Assembly: GCF_018614415.1 (NCBI RefSeq)
Contig: NZ_JAGGOO010000063.1
Coordinates: 1 to 40,137, forward strand
DNA length: 40,137 nt
From: Streptomyces sp. ISL-12
Lineage (GTDB): Bacteria > Actinomycetota > Actinomycetes > Streptomycetales > Streptomycetaceae
Reading direction: 5' to 3'
Made by a program: the position numbers and the translations under genes. A model generated the notes under the pieces. That model worked only from the letters and a program-made list of their open reading frames with translations. It was not told where the DNA came from and did not search any database. The stretch's first letter is position 1. Every line of letters starts with the position of its first letter. Shown one piece after another: positions 1 through 8,438 of this stretch.

Positions 1-78
1 GTCGGCGAGTGACGACAACGCCGCAGATGCGCGTGCCAGACCCCGCGTCTGCGGCGTGATCCAAACGACAGGCCCTAG
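1..78. repeat. Left copy of 78-bp terminal inverted repeat (IS-end-like)
   Basis: These 78 bases are the exact reverse complement of 40060-40137, and identity stops at base 79. The inner part (about 58-74) reads, on the minus strand, GGCCTGTCGTTTGGATC. From memory this resembles the termini of Streptomyces IS5-type elements. CTAG at 75-78 is next to it and also adjoins the right copy. ACGCCGCAGA (18-27) and TCTGCGGCGT (48-57) form a perfect 10-bp stem inside the repeat. The body of any element would lie outside the window, and no transposase gene is visible here. Confidence 0.85.
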
Positions 79-265
79 GGGCATCCTGGTCCGGGCCCTC
101 CTGATCGGCGGTGCCCGGCGGGCGCGCAACCGCCCCGACCGCCGGTACCGCCGGTCGGGGCGGCGCGTGCGTACGCGCACCGGGCCGGAGACCGGCATCA
201 CCGGTACCCGGCCCGCCGCCTGGCCGGCATCGCCCGTCGTCCGCTGCCGGCCAGGCGTCCCGGCC

Positions 266-985
266 TCACTCCAGGTGTCGGCCGAAGAACCGGTCCCCGT
301 CCTCCACCTCGAACCACGGGGTGCCGGCGTGCCCGCCCGGATTGGCGTGCAGCGTCTTCTCCCTGGTGCCGAAGGCGTCGAACAGGTCGAGGGCCCGCTG
401 CCGGGGGTTGCCTTCGTCGTCCCACTGCAGCAGGAACAGCAGCGGAACGCCGACCTGCCGGGCCTCCTCGCGCTGGGCGCGGGGCACGTAACCCCCGGCG
501 AAGAAGCAGGCGGCCGCGATGCGCGGCTCGACCACCGCCAGCCGAATACCGAGGGCGGCCCACCCGGAGTACCCGACCGGGCCGCCGATGCCGGGCAGCG
601 AGAGGAGGGCGTCCAGGGTGACCTGCCATTCCGGGACCGCCTTTTCGACCAGCGGGCCGATGAAGGACTCGAAGATCCCGTCGACCGGCTCGCCGGCCCG
701 CATCGCCCGGCGGAGGTCGGCGCGGGCCTGCTCGTCGGCGGCGGAACGGGGCCGGTCGCCGCACCCGGCGGCATCGATGGTGGCCACCGCGTAGCCGTGC
801 GCCGCGGAGTACCGGGCCCGGGCCACCAGTCGCGGATCCCGCTTGGGCAGGCCGTTGTTGTGGGCCGTCAGGATCAGCGGGGCCGGTGCTGATCCAGGCG
901 TCCACAGGGTGCCGGGGATCTCACCAAGCATGAATTCGCGTGCGAGGACGCCGTCTTCGAGGTGCTGTTCGGAAGTGAAGTGCAC
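266..985 (-). CDS. Alpha/beta hydrolase of the dienelactone-hydrolase type
   Basis: A 239-residue cytoplasmic protein with no signal peptide. Visible alpha/beta-hydrolase elements are the nucleophile turn GYSGW (Ser140), an acidic pair after a hydrophobic strand (LLQWDDEG, Asp189/190), and a late histidine in GGHAGTPW (His219). These give a plausible Ser-Asp-His triad. The fifth position of the G-x-S-x-G elbow is Trp rather than Gly, a variation I would expect in this broad family. The start was taken as GTG at 985 because AAGG lies about 8 nt upstream and the family fold begins at once (VHFTSEQ). The open frame continues far upstream only because of GC bias. The gene ends toward the window edge and is not obviously in an operon. 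The substrate cannot be told from the sequence; esters or lactones are typical of the family. Confidence 0.75.
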   Translation of the reverse strand: MHFTSEQHLEDGVLAREFMLGEIPGTLWTPGSAPAPLILTAHNNGLPKRDPRLVARARYSAAHGYAVATIDAAGCGDRPRSAADEQARADLRRAMRAGEPVDGIFESFIGPLVEKAVPEWQVTLDALLSLPGIGGPVGYSGWAALGIRLAVVEPRIAAACFFAGGYVPRAQREEARQVGVPLLFLLQWDDEGNPRQRALDLFDAFGTREKTLHANPGGHAGTPWFEVEDGDRFFGRHLE

Positions 986-1363
986 GGTCGTGCCTTTCGG
1001 GAGGGCGCGAAGCGGCGCTCCCGGACGACCTGCCGCCCGACCGTGACCCCGGAGGGGAGCACCCATGTCGATACTGCGTTCACGGGTACCACCTCCTCGA
1101 TCTCTCGCACGGCCTTCGGGAAGGTAGCAGGGGCCGCCGGGGTCCGCCAACCGGTTTTCGCGGAGGCTCCATCGCGGGACGCCGGAGGCCGGACGCCGGC
1201 GAGCCACTCGCCTGAAGGCAGGTTTCCACGAGCCGCCGCAGTACGACGGGGCGGAGCCGTGACGACGCCCGCGGCGTCGGACAGGCGATACTTCAGCAGG
1301 CGCGGTACGCAGCGGAGCTTCTGCCGCCCGACGACAGAACCTCCCGCAGGAAGGCTGAACACG
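986..1363. other. Intergenic stretch with no supported gene
   Basis: About 380 bp between the divergent hydrolase and prephenate dehydratase genes. Open frames cross it on both strands, but their translations are arginine- and proline-rich and show no recognisable family, so they look like GC-bias artefacts. It presumably holds the two divergent promoters. I see no convincing operator or hairpin. Confidence 0.5.
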
Positions 1364-2200
1364 GTGACGACCGTCGCATACCAGGGTGAACCCGGATCCA
1401 ACTCGGCGACCGCGGCGCACGCCCTCTACCCCGCGTGTGCCGAACTGCCCTGCACGGGCTTCGAACAGGCCCTGGACGCCGTGACCCTCGGTGACGCCGA
1501 TGTCGCCGTGATCCCGGTGGACAACTCCGCGGCCGGACGCGTCGCCGACGTGCACCATCTGTTGCCGGAGTCGGGGCTGTACATCGTCGCCGAGTACTTC
1601 CTCGCCATCCGCTTCGACCTGATGGGCGTGCCCGGCGCCACCCTGGACCAGGTCGAGTGCGTCCGCAGCCACGTGCACGCCCTGGGCCAGTGCCGCAAGC
1701 TGCTGCGGGAGGGCGGCTGGCGCACCCTGGTGAGCGACGACACCGCCGGCGCGGCGCGCGAGGTGGCCGAACTGGGCGACCCGCGGCACGCGGCCCTCGC
1801 CCCGCCCGCCGCGGCCGGGCTGTACGGTCTCGACGTGCTGCGCGCCGAGGTCGAGGACGACCCGGACAACACCACGCGCTTCGTCGTCCTGTCCCGGGAC
1901 CCGGCCTTCGCCACCGACCCGGGACAGCCGACCATGACGAGCGTGTTCTTCAGCGTGCGCAACATCCCGAGCGCGCTGTACAAGGCGCTCGGCGGATTCG
2001 CCAGCAGCGGGATCAACCTCACCAAGATCGAGAGCTACCAGATCGGTGCGGGACTCGGCGCCAGCCGCTTCTACGTGGAGATCGAGGGCCACCCCGACGA
2101 GGAGCGCCTCGCCCTGGCCCTGGACGAGCTGCGGTTCTTCTCCTCCGAGGTACGCGTCCTGGGGGTGTACCCCGCGCATCCGCACCGGACGACGGGCTGA
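1364..2200 (+). CDS. pheA: Prephenate dehydratase (PDT plus ACT domains)
   Basis: A 278-residue enzyme predicted to convert prephenate to phenylpyruvate, the step committing chorismate to phenylalanine. The PDT domain runs from VAYQGEPGSNS at the N-terminus to the catalytic TRF motif (DNTTRFVVLS, about residue 172). An ACT domain follows from about residue 190 (NIPSALYKALGGF, then INLTKIESYQI). The start is GTG at 1364, with AGGAAGG a few bases upstream. The phenylalanine-binding motifs GALV and ESRP of typical PDT ACT domains read SALY and ESYQ here. The wording VAYQGEPG, RVADIHHLLPESGL-like and ESYQ is what I remember of alphaproteobacterial PDTs. This may be an extra copy acquired by transfer and insensitive to phenylalanine. 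A LysR gene follows 182 bp downstream, so the pathway context may be specialised. Confidence 0.88.
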   Translation: MTTVAYQGEPGSNSATAAHALYPACAELPCTGFEQALDAVTLGDADVAVIPVDNSAAGRVADVHHLLPESGLYIVAEYFLAIRFDLMGVPGATLDQVECVRSHVHALGQCRKLLREGGWRTLVSDDTAGAAREVAELGDPRHAALAPPAAAGLYGLDVLRAEVEDDPDNTTRFVVLSRDPAFATDPGQPTMTSVFFSVRNIPSALYKALGGFASSGINLTKIESYQIGAGLGASRFYVEIEGHPDEERLALALDELRFFSSEVRVLGVYPAHPHRTTG

Positions 2201-2382
2201 CCGCCCGGATGGCGGGTGACGTCCTCGGGGACCTGGCACAGTGACCTCGGGAGCCCGGGGAGGTCCGGACAGAACTGGGCAGCCAGCTGATGCCGCCGCT
2301 TCCGTCCGGTCGCCGGAAGACGGGAACAGCGCCGGGCCGCGAGCACGTTGCTCTGCTCCGGCGTGAGAAGGAGACAGAGACG

Positions 2383-3339
2383 ATGACCCTTCGTCAGTTC
2401 GAGTACGCCCTGGCCGTGGCCGAGGCGGGCTCGGTGACGGCGGCGGCGGAGGCCCTGCACGTCGCTCAGCCCTCGGTGTCGCAGCAGATCCGCGGACTGG
2501 AGCGGGAACTCGGCGTGACGCTGTTCTCCCGCACACCGGCCGGGCTGGTGCCCACCGCGGTCGGCCGCGCCTTCCTGCGGGACGCGGAGGTCGCGGTGCG
2601 AGCGGCGCGACGGGCGAAGGCGACGGCGCGGGCCGGTGCCGACGAGCTGGAGGGCGAGCTGGTGGTCGCGGCGCAGATGGGACTGGGCACGCGACAGCTG
2701 CCGGGCGCGCTGAGCGCGTTGCGCCGCCGTTTCCCGCGGTTGGAGATCACCGTGTTCGAGGAGGCGAACCCCGCCGAGCTGGAGCGGCTGACACGCCGGG
2801 GCGTGGTGGACCTCGGCCTGATCGGCGGGCAGTGCGAGGAAGGCCTGTACGAGGGCCACCACCTCGGCGACGAGGAGTTCGTCGTCGTACTGAGTCCCGA
2901 GCACGCGCAGCTCGCCGCGGACCGGGTCGAGCTGCGCGACGTGGCACGGGAGCCGTGGATCAGGTTCGACCAGGGCAGCGCGCTCGACGGCGTACTGCGG
3001 GAGGTGCTGCGGGACAACGGGCTGGCCCCGGCCACGGTCGCCCGCGTCTCCCAGACGGCGACGGCGGTGCGCTGGGCCGCGCACGGGCTGGGCGTGACCC
3101 TCCTCCCGGCCTCCGCGGTGCCTCCCGGGTTCGAGCACCTCACGCGCCCCGTCCTCCCCGCCGTTTCCATGCCCACCGTCGCCGCGGTCCGGCCCGGCGC
3201 GGGTCCGGCGGAAATGGCCCTGCTCGAATTCCTGCGTCAGGAGTCCTGGTCCTACACCGGCTTTTCCGGCAACGGGCCAGGAACTGTTCACAACTGGGTG
3301 ATGCCGCCGTCCACCACCAACTCGGTGCCCGTGGTGTAA
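2383..3339 (+). CDS. LysR-family transcriptional regulator
   Basis: A 318-residue LysR-type regulator. The N-terminal winged helix-turn-helix is clear (MTLRQFEYALAVAEAGSVT, then VAQPSVSQQIRGLERELG, residues 1-60), followed by the periplasmic-binding-protein-like effector domain (about 90-290). ATG at 2383 follows AGAAGGAGA. Its last 52 bases overlap, tail to tail, the end of the SDR gene on the other strand, so the last ~17 residues are read from DNA that also encodes the SDR C-terminus. By the usual logic of LysR genes it may control the neighbouring SDR pair or the prephenate dehydratase. No T-N11-A box stood out upstream. Confidence 0.88.
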   Translation: MTLRQFEYALAVAEAGSVTAAAEALHVAQPSVSQQIRGLERELGVTLFSRTPAGLVPTAVGRAFLRDAEVAVRAARRAKATARAGADELEGELVVAAQMGLGTRQLPGALSALRRRFPRLEITVFEEANPAELERLTRRGVVDLGLIGGQCEEGLYEGHHLGDEEFVVVLSPEHAQLAADRVELRDVAREPWIRFDQGSALDGVLREVLRDNGLAPATVARVSQTATAVRWAAHGLGVTLLPASAVPPGFEHLTRPVLPAVSMPTVAAVRPGAGPAEMALLEFLRQESWSYTGFSGNGPGTVHNWVMPPSTTNSVPVV

Positions 3340-4031
3340 GTGGCGTCGAAGGCCAGGAACGCCATCGCCCTGGCGACTTCTTCCGGAGTCCCGAGACGTC
3401 CCATGGGATTCTCCGCCACCCGTTCCGCCTTGAACTGATCGGCGGCCTCTTTGGTCATCGTGTTCTCCAGGATTCCCGTGTCGACCGGACCGGGGCTGAT
3501 CGCGTTGACACGGATCTGGCGGGGGAGAAGCTCCCGGGAGAAGCTGCGGGCCATCGAGCGCAGCGCTGCCTTGCCGGCCGCGTAGACGCTGGTCTCCAGC
3601 ATGCCCATGACGTTCGCGACCGAGGTGGTGAGGACCACGCCGGCGCCCGTGCTCAGCAGCGGGGCGAGCTTCTGCACGGTGAAGAAGGCCCCCTTGACGT
3701 TGATCGCGAACGATTCGTCGTACATCTCCTCGGTCGTCGACGCGAAAGGCATGGCGCTGGTGATGCCGGCGTTGACGAACAGCGCCTCCACCGTGCCGAG
3801 TTCGTCCCGGACGCGGGCGGCCAGAGCGTCCAGGTCGGGCAGTGAGGCCACGTCGCTCCGGACGGCCAGCGCGTTCTTGCCGAGGCGTTCCGCCGCGGCG
3901 TCGAGGGTGGTCCGGGACCGGCCGGTGATCACCACGCGTGCTCCGGCGTCCACCAGCAGCTTCGCCGTCGCGAAACCTATGCCGCTGCCGCCGCCCGTGA
4001 TCACCACGTTCTTTCCGCTGTACTCGCTCAT
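3288..4031 (-). CDS. Short-chain dehydrogenase/reductase (second gene of SDR pair)
   Basis: A 247-residue classical SDR. The nucleotide-binding motif TGGGSGIG is at residues 12-19, NAG at about 90, the active-site serine in the TTSVANVMG region, and Tyr-x-x-x-Lys in VYAAGKAAL (about 155-159). The C-terminus ends in the usual DGG. Arg residues after the second strand (ITGRSR) favour NADPH. The ATG overlaps the stop of the upstream SDR (ATGA at 4028-4031), so the two are translationally coupled. The C-terminal end overlaps the convergent LysR gene. The substrate is unknown; family members reduce ketones or oxidise secondary alcohols. Confidence 0.88.
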   Translation of the reverse strand: MSEYSGKNVVITGGGSGIGFATAKLLVDAGARVVITGRSRTTLDAAAERLGKNALAVRSDVASLPDLDALAARVRDELGTVEALFVNAGITSAMPFASTTEEMYDESFAINVKGAFFTVQKLAPLLSTGAGVVLTTSVANVMGMLETSVYAAGKAALRSMARSFSRELLPRQIRVNAISPGPVDTGILENTMTKEAADQFKAERVAENPMGRLGTPEEVARAMAFLAFDATYTTGTELVVDGGITQL

Positions 4032-4798
4032 ACCGGGAACTCGCCGCCGTCCACCGTGAGGTTCCGCCCGGTGAGCCAGCTCGACCGGTCCGACACGAGG
4101 AACAGCACCGCGTCGGCGATGTCGTCGGGACGGCCGTCGCGCCCCAGCGGAGGCGCGGTGCTGTCCTGCCCAGGCCCCTCCTCCACCAGCTTTCCCCACG
4201 CCTCCCGCGTCGCCTCGCCGCCCGGGGTGGCGGTCCTGCCGGGAGAGACCGCGTTGACCCGGACTCCGAACGGGGCCAGTTCCAGGGCCAGTCCCCGGCT
4301 GTAGTTCTGCAGCGCCGCCTTCGCCGCCGTGTAGTGCAGGAAGGGCGGGGCCGAGGTGGGTACGGCGGCCGAGGAGACGTGCACGACCGCGCCCGAACGC
4401 CGTTCACGCATCCCCGGGGTCAGCAACGAGTCCAGCCGTACCGACGCCAGGTAGTTCAGGTCCAGCTGGTCCTGCCACTCCTCGTCGGGAATGTCCCAGG
4501 CGTTCGGGAACGGCCGTGCTCCGCCCGCGTTGTCGACCAGGATGTCCACCCCGCCGAGCACCTCCTGCGCGGCCTCGGCGACCGCCTCGGCCCCGGCCCG
4601 TGTCCGCACGTCGGCCGCCACGAAGGCGGCGCCCTCCGGCACCGGGCTCGCCTCCGACCTGGCGGTCGTGAGCACCTCGGCACCCGCGTCCAGGAGCCGG
4701 CGCACTATGGCGGCGCCGATTCCACGCGAGCCGCCCGTGACCACGGCCCGCTTTCCCGCGAGCTCTCGTATGTCTGAGTTCTTCATGGCTGTGGTCAT
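4028..4798 (-). CDS. Short-chain dehydrogenase/reductase (first gene of SDR pair)
   Basis: A 256-residue SDR with TGGSRGIG near residue 20, a shortened NNAG-equivalent (DNAGGARPF), HVSSAAVPTSAPP carrying the serine, and YTAAKAAL with the catalytic Tyr and Lys. It ends in LTVDGGEFPV. The start was placed at ATG 4798, because GAGAGGA sits 8 nt upstream of it, rather than at ATG 4807 or 4786. ATGA coupling to the next SDR suggests two enzymes acting in one pathway or as partners. The 220 bp upstream is relatively AT-rich for this genome and is the likely promoter. Confidence 0.87.
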   Translation of the reverse strand: MTTAMKNSDIRELAGKRAVVTGGSRGIGAAIVRRLLDAGAEVLTTARSEASPVPEGAAFVAADVRTRAGAEAVAEAAQEVLGGVDILVDNAGGARPFPNAWDIPDEEWQDQLDLNYLASVRLDSLLTPGMRERRSGAVVHVSSAAVPTSAPPFLHYTAAKAALQNYSRGLALELAPFGVRVNAVSPGRTATPGGEATREAWGKLVEEGPGQDSTAPPLGRDGRPDDIADAVLFLVSDRSSWLTGRNLTVDGGEFPV

Positions 4799-5019
4799 GC
4801 CATTCATCCTCTCGATTTCATATCGGTCCCACTCGGCTGAGAAACGGAATACGCGCATCGGTACTGATCCTGGATAACCGCGTTCGCATCTCGCCGCGTC
4901 GAGCTGTTTCACCGTAGATCCGGAATGGTTTGAGAGGCAAAGACGAAAAATGAGCGGAGGGTATAGGGGTTGCCTATGGGCGACCACATGTACGGCGGGG
5001 CGCACGGGAGCCTGAACGT

Positions 5020-5256
5020 GGCTTCGGCGGCCGGCACGCCGTCCACACCACCCGCCAGTTGTCGATGGCCGACGACCTTCCCGTGGCCGTGGTGATCGTC
5101 GACACCGAGGAACGCGTCCAGGCGTTCCTCCCGCGGCTGGAAGAGATGAACATCGAGGGCCTGATCCCCCTGGAGCCCGTCCGGGTCGTGCGGGCCGGCA
5201 GCGCACATCGGGCGGACAGGGTGACTGACTCGCCGCCCGCACAGCCTCCGCGCTGA
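5020..5256 (+). pseudogene. DUF190 family remnant (C-terminal part only)
   Basis: Reading in frame from 5020 gives GFGGRHAVHTTRQLS and then LPVAVVIVDTEERVQAFLPRL. This is the second half of a DUF190 protein as I remember the family (full length about 110 residues). The expected N-terminal half, with the RPLY and LRG segments, is not found in frame upstream: the frame holds unrelated sequence, and the only in-frame start (TTG at 5059) lies inside the domain. DUF190 genes often sit beside the fluoride channel crcB, which is absent here. I read this as a 5'-truncated relic. A functional 65-residue product is possible but unlikely. Confidence 0.5.
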
Positions 5257-5275
5257 GTGCGTGGCCGGCGTCCGG

Positions 5276-6943
5276 CTACTTTCCCTCGGTGGGCTCCGCC
5301 TGCGGGACGGAGTCCTGTCGTGCGAGCCGGTGCCAGAAGTCGAGCCGGTGTTCCCGGGCGTAGTCGACCGGCCCGACACGGTCCGGCGCCAGGGACTGGG
5401 TGTACGGCACGGCTCGGGCCGGATCGAACCGGGGCCACCGTGGAAGTCCCGGCCGGTTCGGATCGCCGGTGCGGGCGAACTGCGCCCACTGGTCGGTCAT
5501 CGTGCCGGACAGACGCACCTGGGCCGGTGTGAAGTGCTTCTGCGTGCCTTCGTCCTCGAACACGTACGGGGTGTCGCCCGAGTGATAGGCACCGAAGTCG
5601 AAGTCCCCGGGGAAGGGGAGGTACATGGGGGCGTCCCGGTCGGCGAACTCGTAGGCGTACGTGGGTGTGTGACGCCCGAACGCGAGCGCCTGGGCGTAGG
5701 TGCCCCGGGCCCACATCCGGTCGGTCACCACGGTGGCCCAGGCCAGGGCGGGCGAGGGAAAGTCCCCGACCGGGTAGTACGCGCTCACCGTGTCCGCCCG
5801 GTCGCCGAACGCCGTGGCGAGCGCCCGCTCGTACTGGGCGGCGGTGAAGGGGGAGCCGACCGCGTCGTGGGCCATCCCGACGAACAGCCGGTGTTCGTCC
5901 CTGGTGGCCCCCGACATCACCGGGACACGAGGGAAACGGCCTTCCTTCAGAGCCTTCTCCGGCAGTTCCGGAAGCACCTCGGTGCCGTAGGCGAACGTCT
6001 GGAAGACGTTCATGATGTTCGGGACCGCCAGCAGTCTCTCCACCGGCAGCGCGCGCAGGCACCGCAGCGCACGCTCGGGGTCGCGCCCGGCGCAGCCCAG
6101 GGAGGAGGTCATCTCCACGCCGGCGTCGCGTACTTCCCGCTCCGTGCGCCAGGCGTAGTACGGGTACGCCGGTACCCCCTCACCCATCGCGCCGGCGGGC
6201 ATGTCCATCATGCCCTCGCCGCTGGCCAGCACGGCGCGGTGGAACAGCCCCCGCGCCCCCGGCGAGGTGAGGTGCCCGCTGATGGCGCCCGCGCCGAACG
6301 ACACCCCGGCCACGGTGACGTTGCCGGGATCGCCGCCGAACGCGGCGGCGTTGCGCCGGACCCAGCGCAGCGCCGCCTGCTGGTCCTGGAGGGCGAACGT
6401 CCCCGACCCCTCGAGCCCCGGATAACCGAAGCCGCCGAACACGCCCAGGCGGTAGTTGACCGTCACGACGACCAGGCCGCGGTCGGCGATCCGCCGCGCG
6501 TCGAAGAGGCTTCCCCCGCCCACCGAGCCGTCACCATGGATCCACACCAGGACGGGGGCGGGCCGCTCCGCGGCGGCCGGGGCCCGCGTGGTGACGTCGA
6601 GGACCAGACAGTCCTCCTCCACGCTCGACACGCCCGCGTAGGGGGCGGCGACCTGAGGGCAGAGCGGGCCGGGCCGCACGGCGTTCCGTACGCCCTTCCA
6701 GGGCCGTACCGGGCGCGGTGCGGCCCAGCGGTGAGCACCCTTGGGCGGTCCCGCGTAGGGAATGCCCCGGAAGAGAGCGTGGGTACCCGTCCGCAGGCCC
6801 CGGACGAGGCCGCTGTCGGTGCGCACCGTGGCGGCGGCGTCGGCGGACACCGCAGCGCGCGTGGGTTCCGGGGCCGGGGTGCCCACCAGGAGGAAGACCG
6901 CGCTCGCGAGGACCGCGATCACCGCCGTGCGTTTCGCTGCCAT
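5276..6943 (-). CDS. Secreted type-B carboxylesterase
   Basis: A 555-residue carboxylesterase/lipase (COesterase fold). MAAKRTAVIAVLASAVFLLV followed by an AxA-type region around residue 30 is a Sec signal peptide, so it is likely exported. Family markers are FRGIPYAGPP, SEDCL-like (VEEDCLVLDV, residues 108-117), VWIHGDGS for the oxyanion hole, and the nucleophile elbow GVSFG (Ser215). Glu350 lies in GATRDEH and His454 in GAYHSGDTPYVF. The elbow is GVSFG where most members have GESAG. ATG at 6943 is preferred over 6991 because it opens directly on the signal peptide. It is transcribed away from the lactate monooxygenase gene, and the 180-bp gap between them holds both promoters. The substrate is unknown. 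Confidence 0.88.
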   Translation of the reverse strand: MAAKRTAVIAVLASAVFLLVGTPAPEPTRAAVSADAAATVRTDSGLVRGLRTGTHALFRGIPYAGPPKGAHRWAAPRPVRPWKGVRNAVRPGPLCPQVAAPYAGVSSVEEDCLVLDVTTRAPAAAERPAPVLVWIHGDGSVGGGSLFDARRIADRGLVVVTVNYRLGVFGGFGYPGLEGSGTFALQDQQAALRWVRRNAAAFGGDPGNVTVAGVSFGAGAISGHLTSPGARGLFHRAVLASGEGMMDMPAGAMGEGVPAYPYYAWRTEREVRDAGVEMTSSLGCAGRDPERALRCLRALPVERLLAVPNIMNVFQTFAYGTEVLPELPEKALKEGRFPRVPVMSGATRDEHRLFVGMAHDAVGSPFTAAQYERALATAFGDRADTVSAYYPVGDFPSPALAWATVVTDRMWARGTYAQALAFGRHTPTYAYEFADRDAPMYLPFPGDFDFGAYHSGDTPYVFEDEGTQKHFTPAQVRLSGTMTDQWAQFARTGDPNRPGLPRWPRFDPARAVPYTQSLAPDRVGPVDYAREHRLDFWHRLARQDSVPQAEPTEGK

Positions 6944-7123
6944 GGCCGCCGCCTGTCTCGCTTCGGGTCGCCGTGAGCACGGAGAAGACACGAGACATAT
7001 GCGCCGTCACATGTCCAGAAACACATATAAGCCCTCGACACGGTGGAAGCGGCCGGTACGGGCAGTCGGGTGAAACTCGGCACGGCCCCGGCGCGGGGGA
7101 GGGGGGTGCGGAAGGGATTCCGT

Positions 7124-8335
7124 ATGAGCGGTGGAGCGGGACAGGGAATCGACTGGACGGCGTACCAGCACGAGATCTTCCGGGACGGCCTGGCCGGGGC
7201 GCCGCCCCGACTGCCGACGGACCTGAACCGTCTGGAGGACCTGACCGCGAGGCGGCTCGGCGCCGGACCGGTGGGGACGGTGGTGGGAGCCGCGGGCGAC
7301 GGGCGTACGGCGCGCGCCAACCGCGAGGCGTTCGACCAGTGGCGCATCGTGCCCAGGATGCTGCGTGACGTCCGCGTACGGGATCTGTCGGTCGAGGTGC
7401 TCGGCCGCCGGCTGCCCGTTCCGGTCGCGCTGGCGCCTGTCGGTGCCCTCGCGGTGGTCCATCCCGAGGCGGAGCGGGCCGCCGCCCGGGCCGCCGCGGC
7501 GCAGGGCGTCCCGTTCGTTCTCTCCTCGTCGTCGAGCACGCCGATGGAGGAGGTCGCGGAGGCGATGGGAGACGGCGAACGCTGGTTCCAGCTGTACTGG
7601 GCGAAGGACCGGGAGGTCACGAAGAGCTTCCTGGCACGCGCCCGGGCGTGCGGCTGCACGGCGCTGCTGGTCACGCTGGACACCTGGCTCCTGGGCTGGC
7701 GGCCGGCCGACCTGGACCAGGCGTACATGCCCTTCCTCCACGGGGTGGGGACGGCGAACTACTTCACCGACCCGGCGTTTCTCGCAGGGCTCGCCAGACC
7801 CGTCGAAGAGGATCCGCAAGCCGCCGTCACGCACTTCTTCCGCATGTCGGGGGACCCGGGCAAGACATGGGAGGACCTGGCGTTCCTGCGCGAGCACTGG
7901 AACGGACCCCTCGTGCTGAAGGGCATCCAGCACCCCGACGACGCGCGGCGGGCCGTGGACACCGGCATGGACGGCCTCGTGGTGTCCAACCACGGCGGTC
8001 GTCAGGTCAACGGCGCCGTCGGCTCCCTCGACGTGCTGCCCGCGATCGTGGAGGCCGCCGGGGCCCGTCTCGACGTACTGTTCGACAGTGGCGTCCGCAC
8101 GGGGGACGACGTCCTCAAGGCGCTGGCGCTCGGCGCCCGCGCGGTACTCCTCGGCCGGCCGTACGTGTACGGGCTGGCCCTCGACGGCCGGCCAGGTGTG
8201 GAGCACGTCATCCGGACCCTCCTCGCGGAGTTCGAACTGACCCTCGCCCTGTCCGGCTTCACCAGCCCGGGGGAACTCGGTCCCCACTGCCTCCTGCGGG
8301 CACCGGGGGCGGGCCCGGCACCGTGGTCTCGGTGA
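7124..8335 (+). CDS. FMN-dependent alpha-hydroxy acid oxidase, lactate 2-monooxygenase-like
   Basis: A 403-residue TIM-barrel flavoenzyme. The active-site signature SNHGGRQVNG contains the catalytic base His290 and the substrate-binding Arg293. Lys266 in LKGI, LAPVGALAVVHPEAE, and GERWFQLYWAKDREV also belong to this family. WRIVPRML and the long 190-240 insertion fit lactate 2-monooxygenase (lactate to acetate, CO2 and water) better than the shorter lactate or glycolate oxidases. That assignment rests on remembered family sequences. ATG at 7124 follows GGAAGGGA; an in-frame GTG at 7043 lacks such a site. No partner gene is adjacent. The product could equally be a mandelate- or other 2-hydroxyacid oxidase. 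Confidence 0.85.
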   Translation: MSGGAGQGIDWTAYQHEIFRDGLAGAPPRLPTDLNRLEDLTARRLGAGPVGTVVGAAGDGRTARANREAFDQWRIVPRMLRDVRVRDLSVEVLGRRLPVPVALAPVGALAVVHPEAERAAARAAAAQGVPFVLSSSSSTPMEEVAEAMGDGERWFQLYWAKDREVTKSFLARARACGCTALLVTLDTWLLGWRPADLDQAYMPFLHGVGTANYFTDPAFLAGLARPVEEDPQAAVTHFFRMSGDPGKTWEDLAFLREHWNGPLVLKGIQHPDDARRAVDTGMDGLVVSNHGGRQVNGAVGSLDVLPAIVEAAGARLDVLFDSGVRTGDDVLKALALGARAVLLGRPYVYGLALDGRPGVEHVIRTLLAEFELTLALSGFTSPGELGPHCLLRAPGAGPAPWSR

Positions 8336-8366
8336 GAACACCTGGGCGCATGGGGGTACGGGAAGC

Positions 8367-8438
8367 GTGAGACCCGGGACATGTCATCGTGTGTGACCCG
8401 GGACATGTCATCGTGTGTGACCCGGAACATGTCATCGT
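8367..8438. repeat. Three tandem 24-bp repeats
   Basis: Three head-to-tail copies at 8367-8390, 8391-8414 and 8415-8438 share the core GACCCGGGACATGTCATCG. Copy 2 differs from copy 1 at one base near its start, and copy 3 has a G-to-A change in the GGGACATG part. Each unit contains the palindrome ACATGT. The last copy overlaps the stop codon of the pentapeptide-repeat gene. From memory, clustered ACATGTCAT-type units occur at the ends of actinobacterial IS481-like elements, so this may be a transposase-binding relic or solo IS end. No transposase is present. A regulator array is the alternative. Confidence 0.8.

Noticed and set aside
266..2536. A 756-codon minus-strand open frame running through the hydrolase and under the prephenate dehydratase gene
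   Set aside because: Only the last 239 codons (the hydrolase) have family features. The rest is antisense to a clear gene and arises from high GC.
2071..4407. A 778-codon minus-strand open frame across the LysR and SDR genes
   Set aside because: It is out of frame with both SDR genes and has an Arg/Gly-rich artefact composition.
5059..5256. A complete 65-residue protein starting at TTG 5059
   Set aside because: The start falls inside the DUF190 domain and lacks a ribosome site; the homologous sequence extends upstream of it in frame.
8367..8438. Possible CRISPR-like array
   Set aside because: The units are directly adjacent with no spacers, and no cas gene is present. The same holds for the 14-bp and 7-bp tandem repeats.
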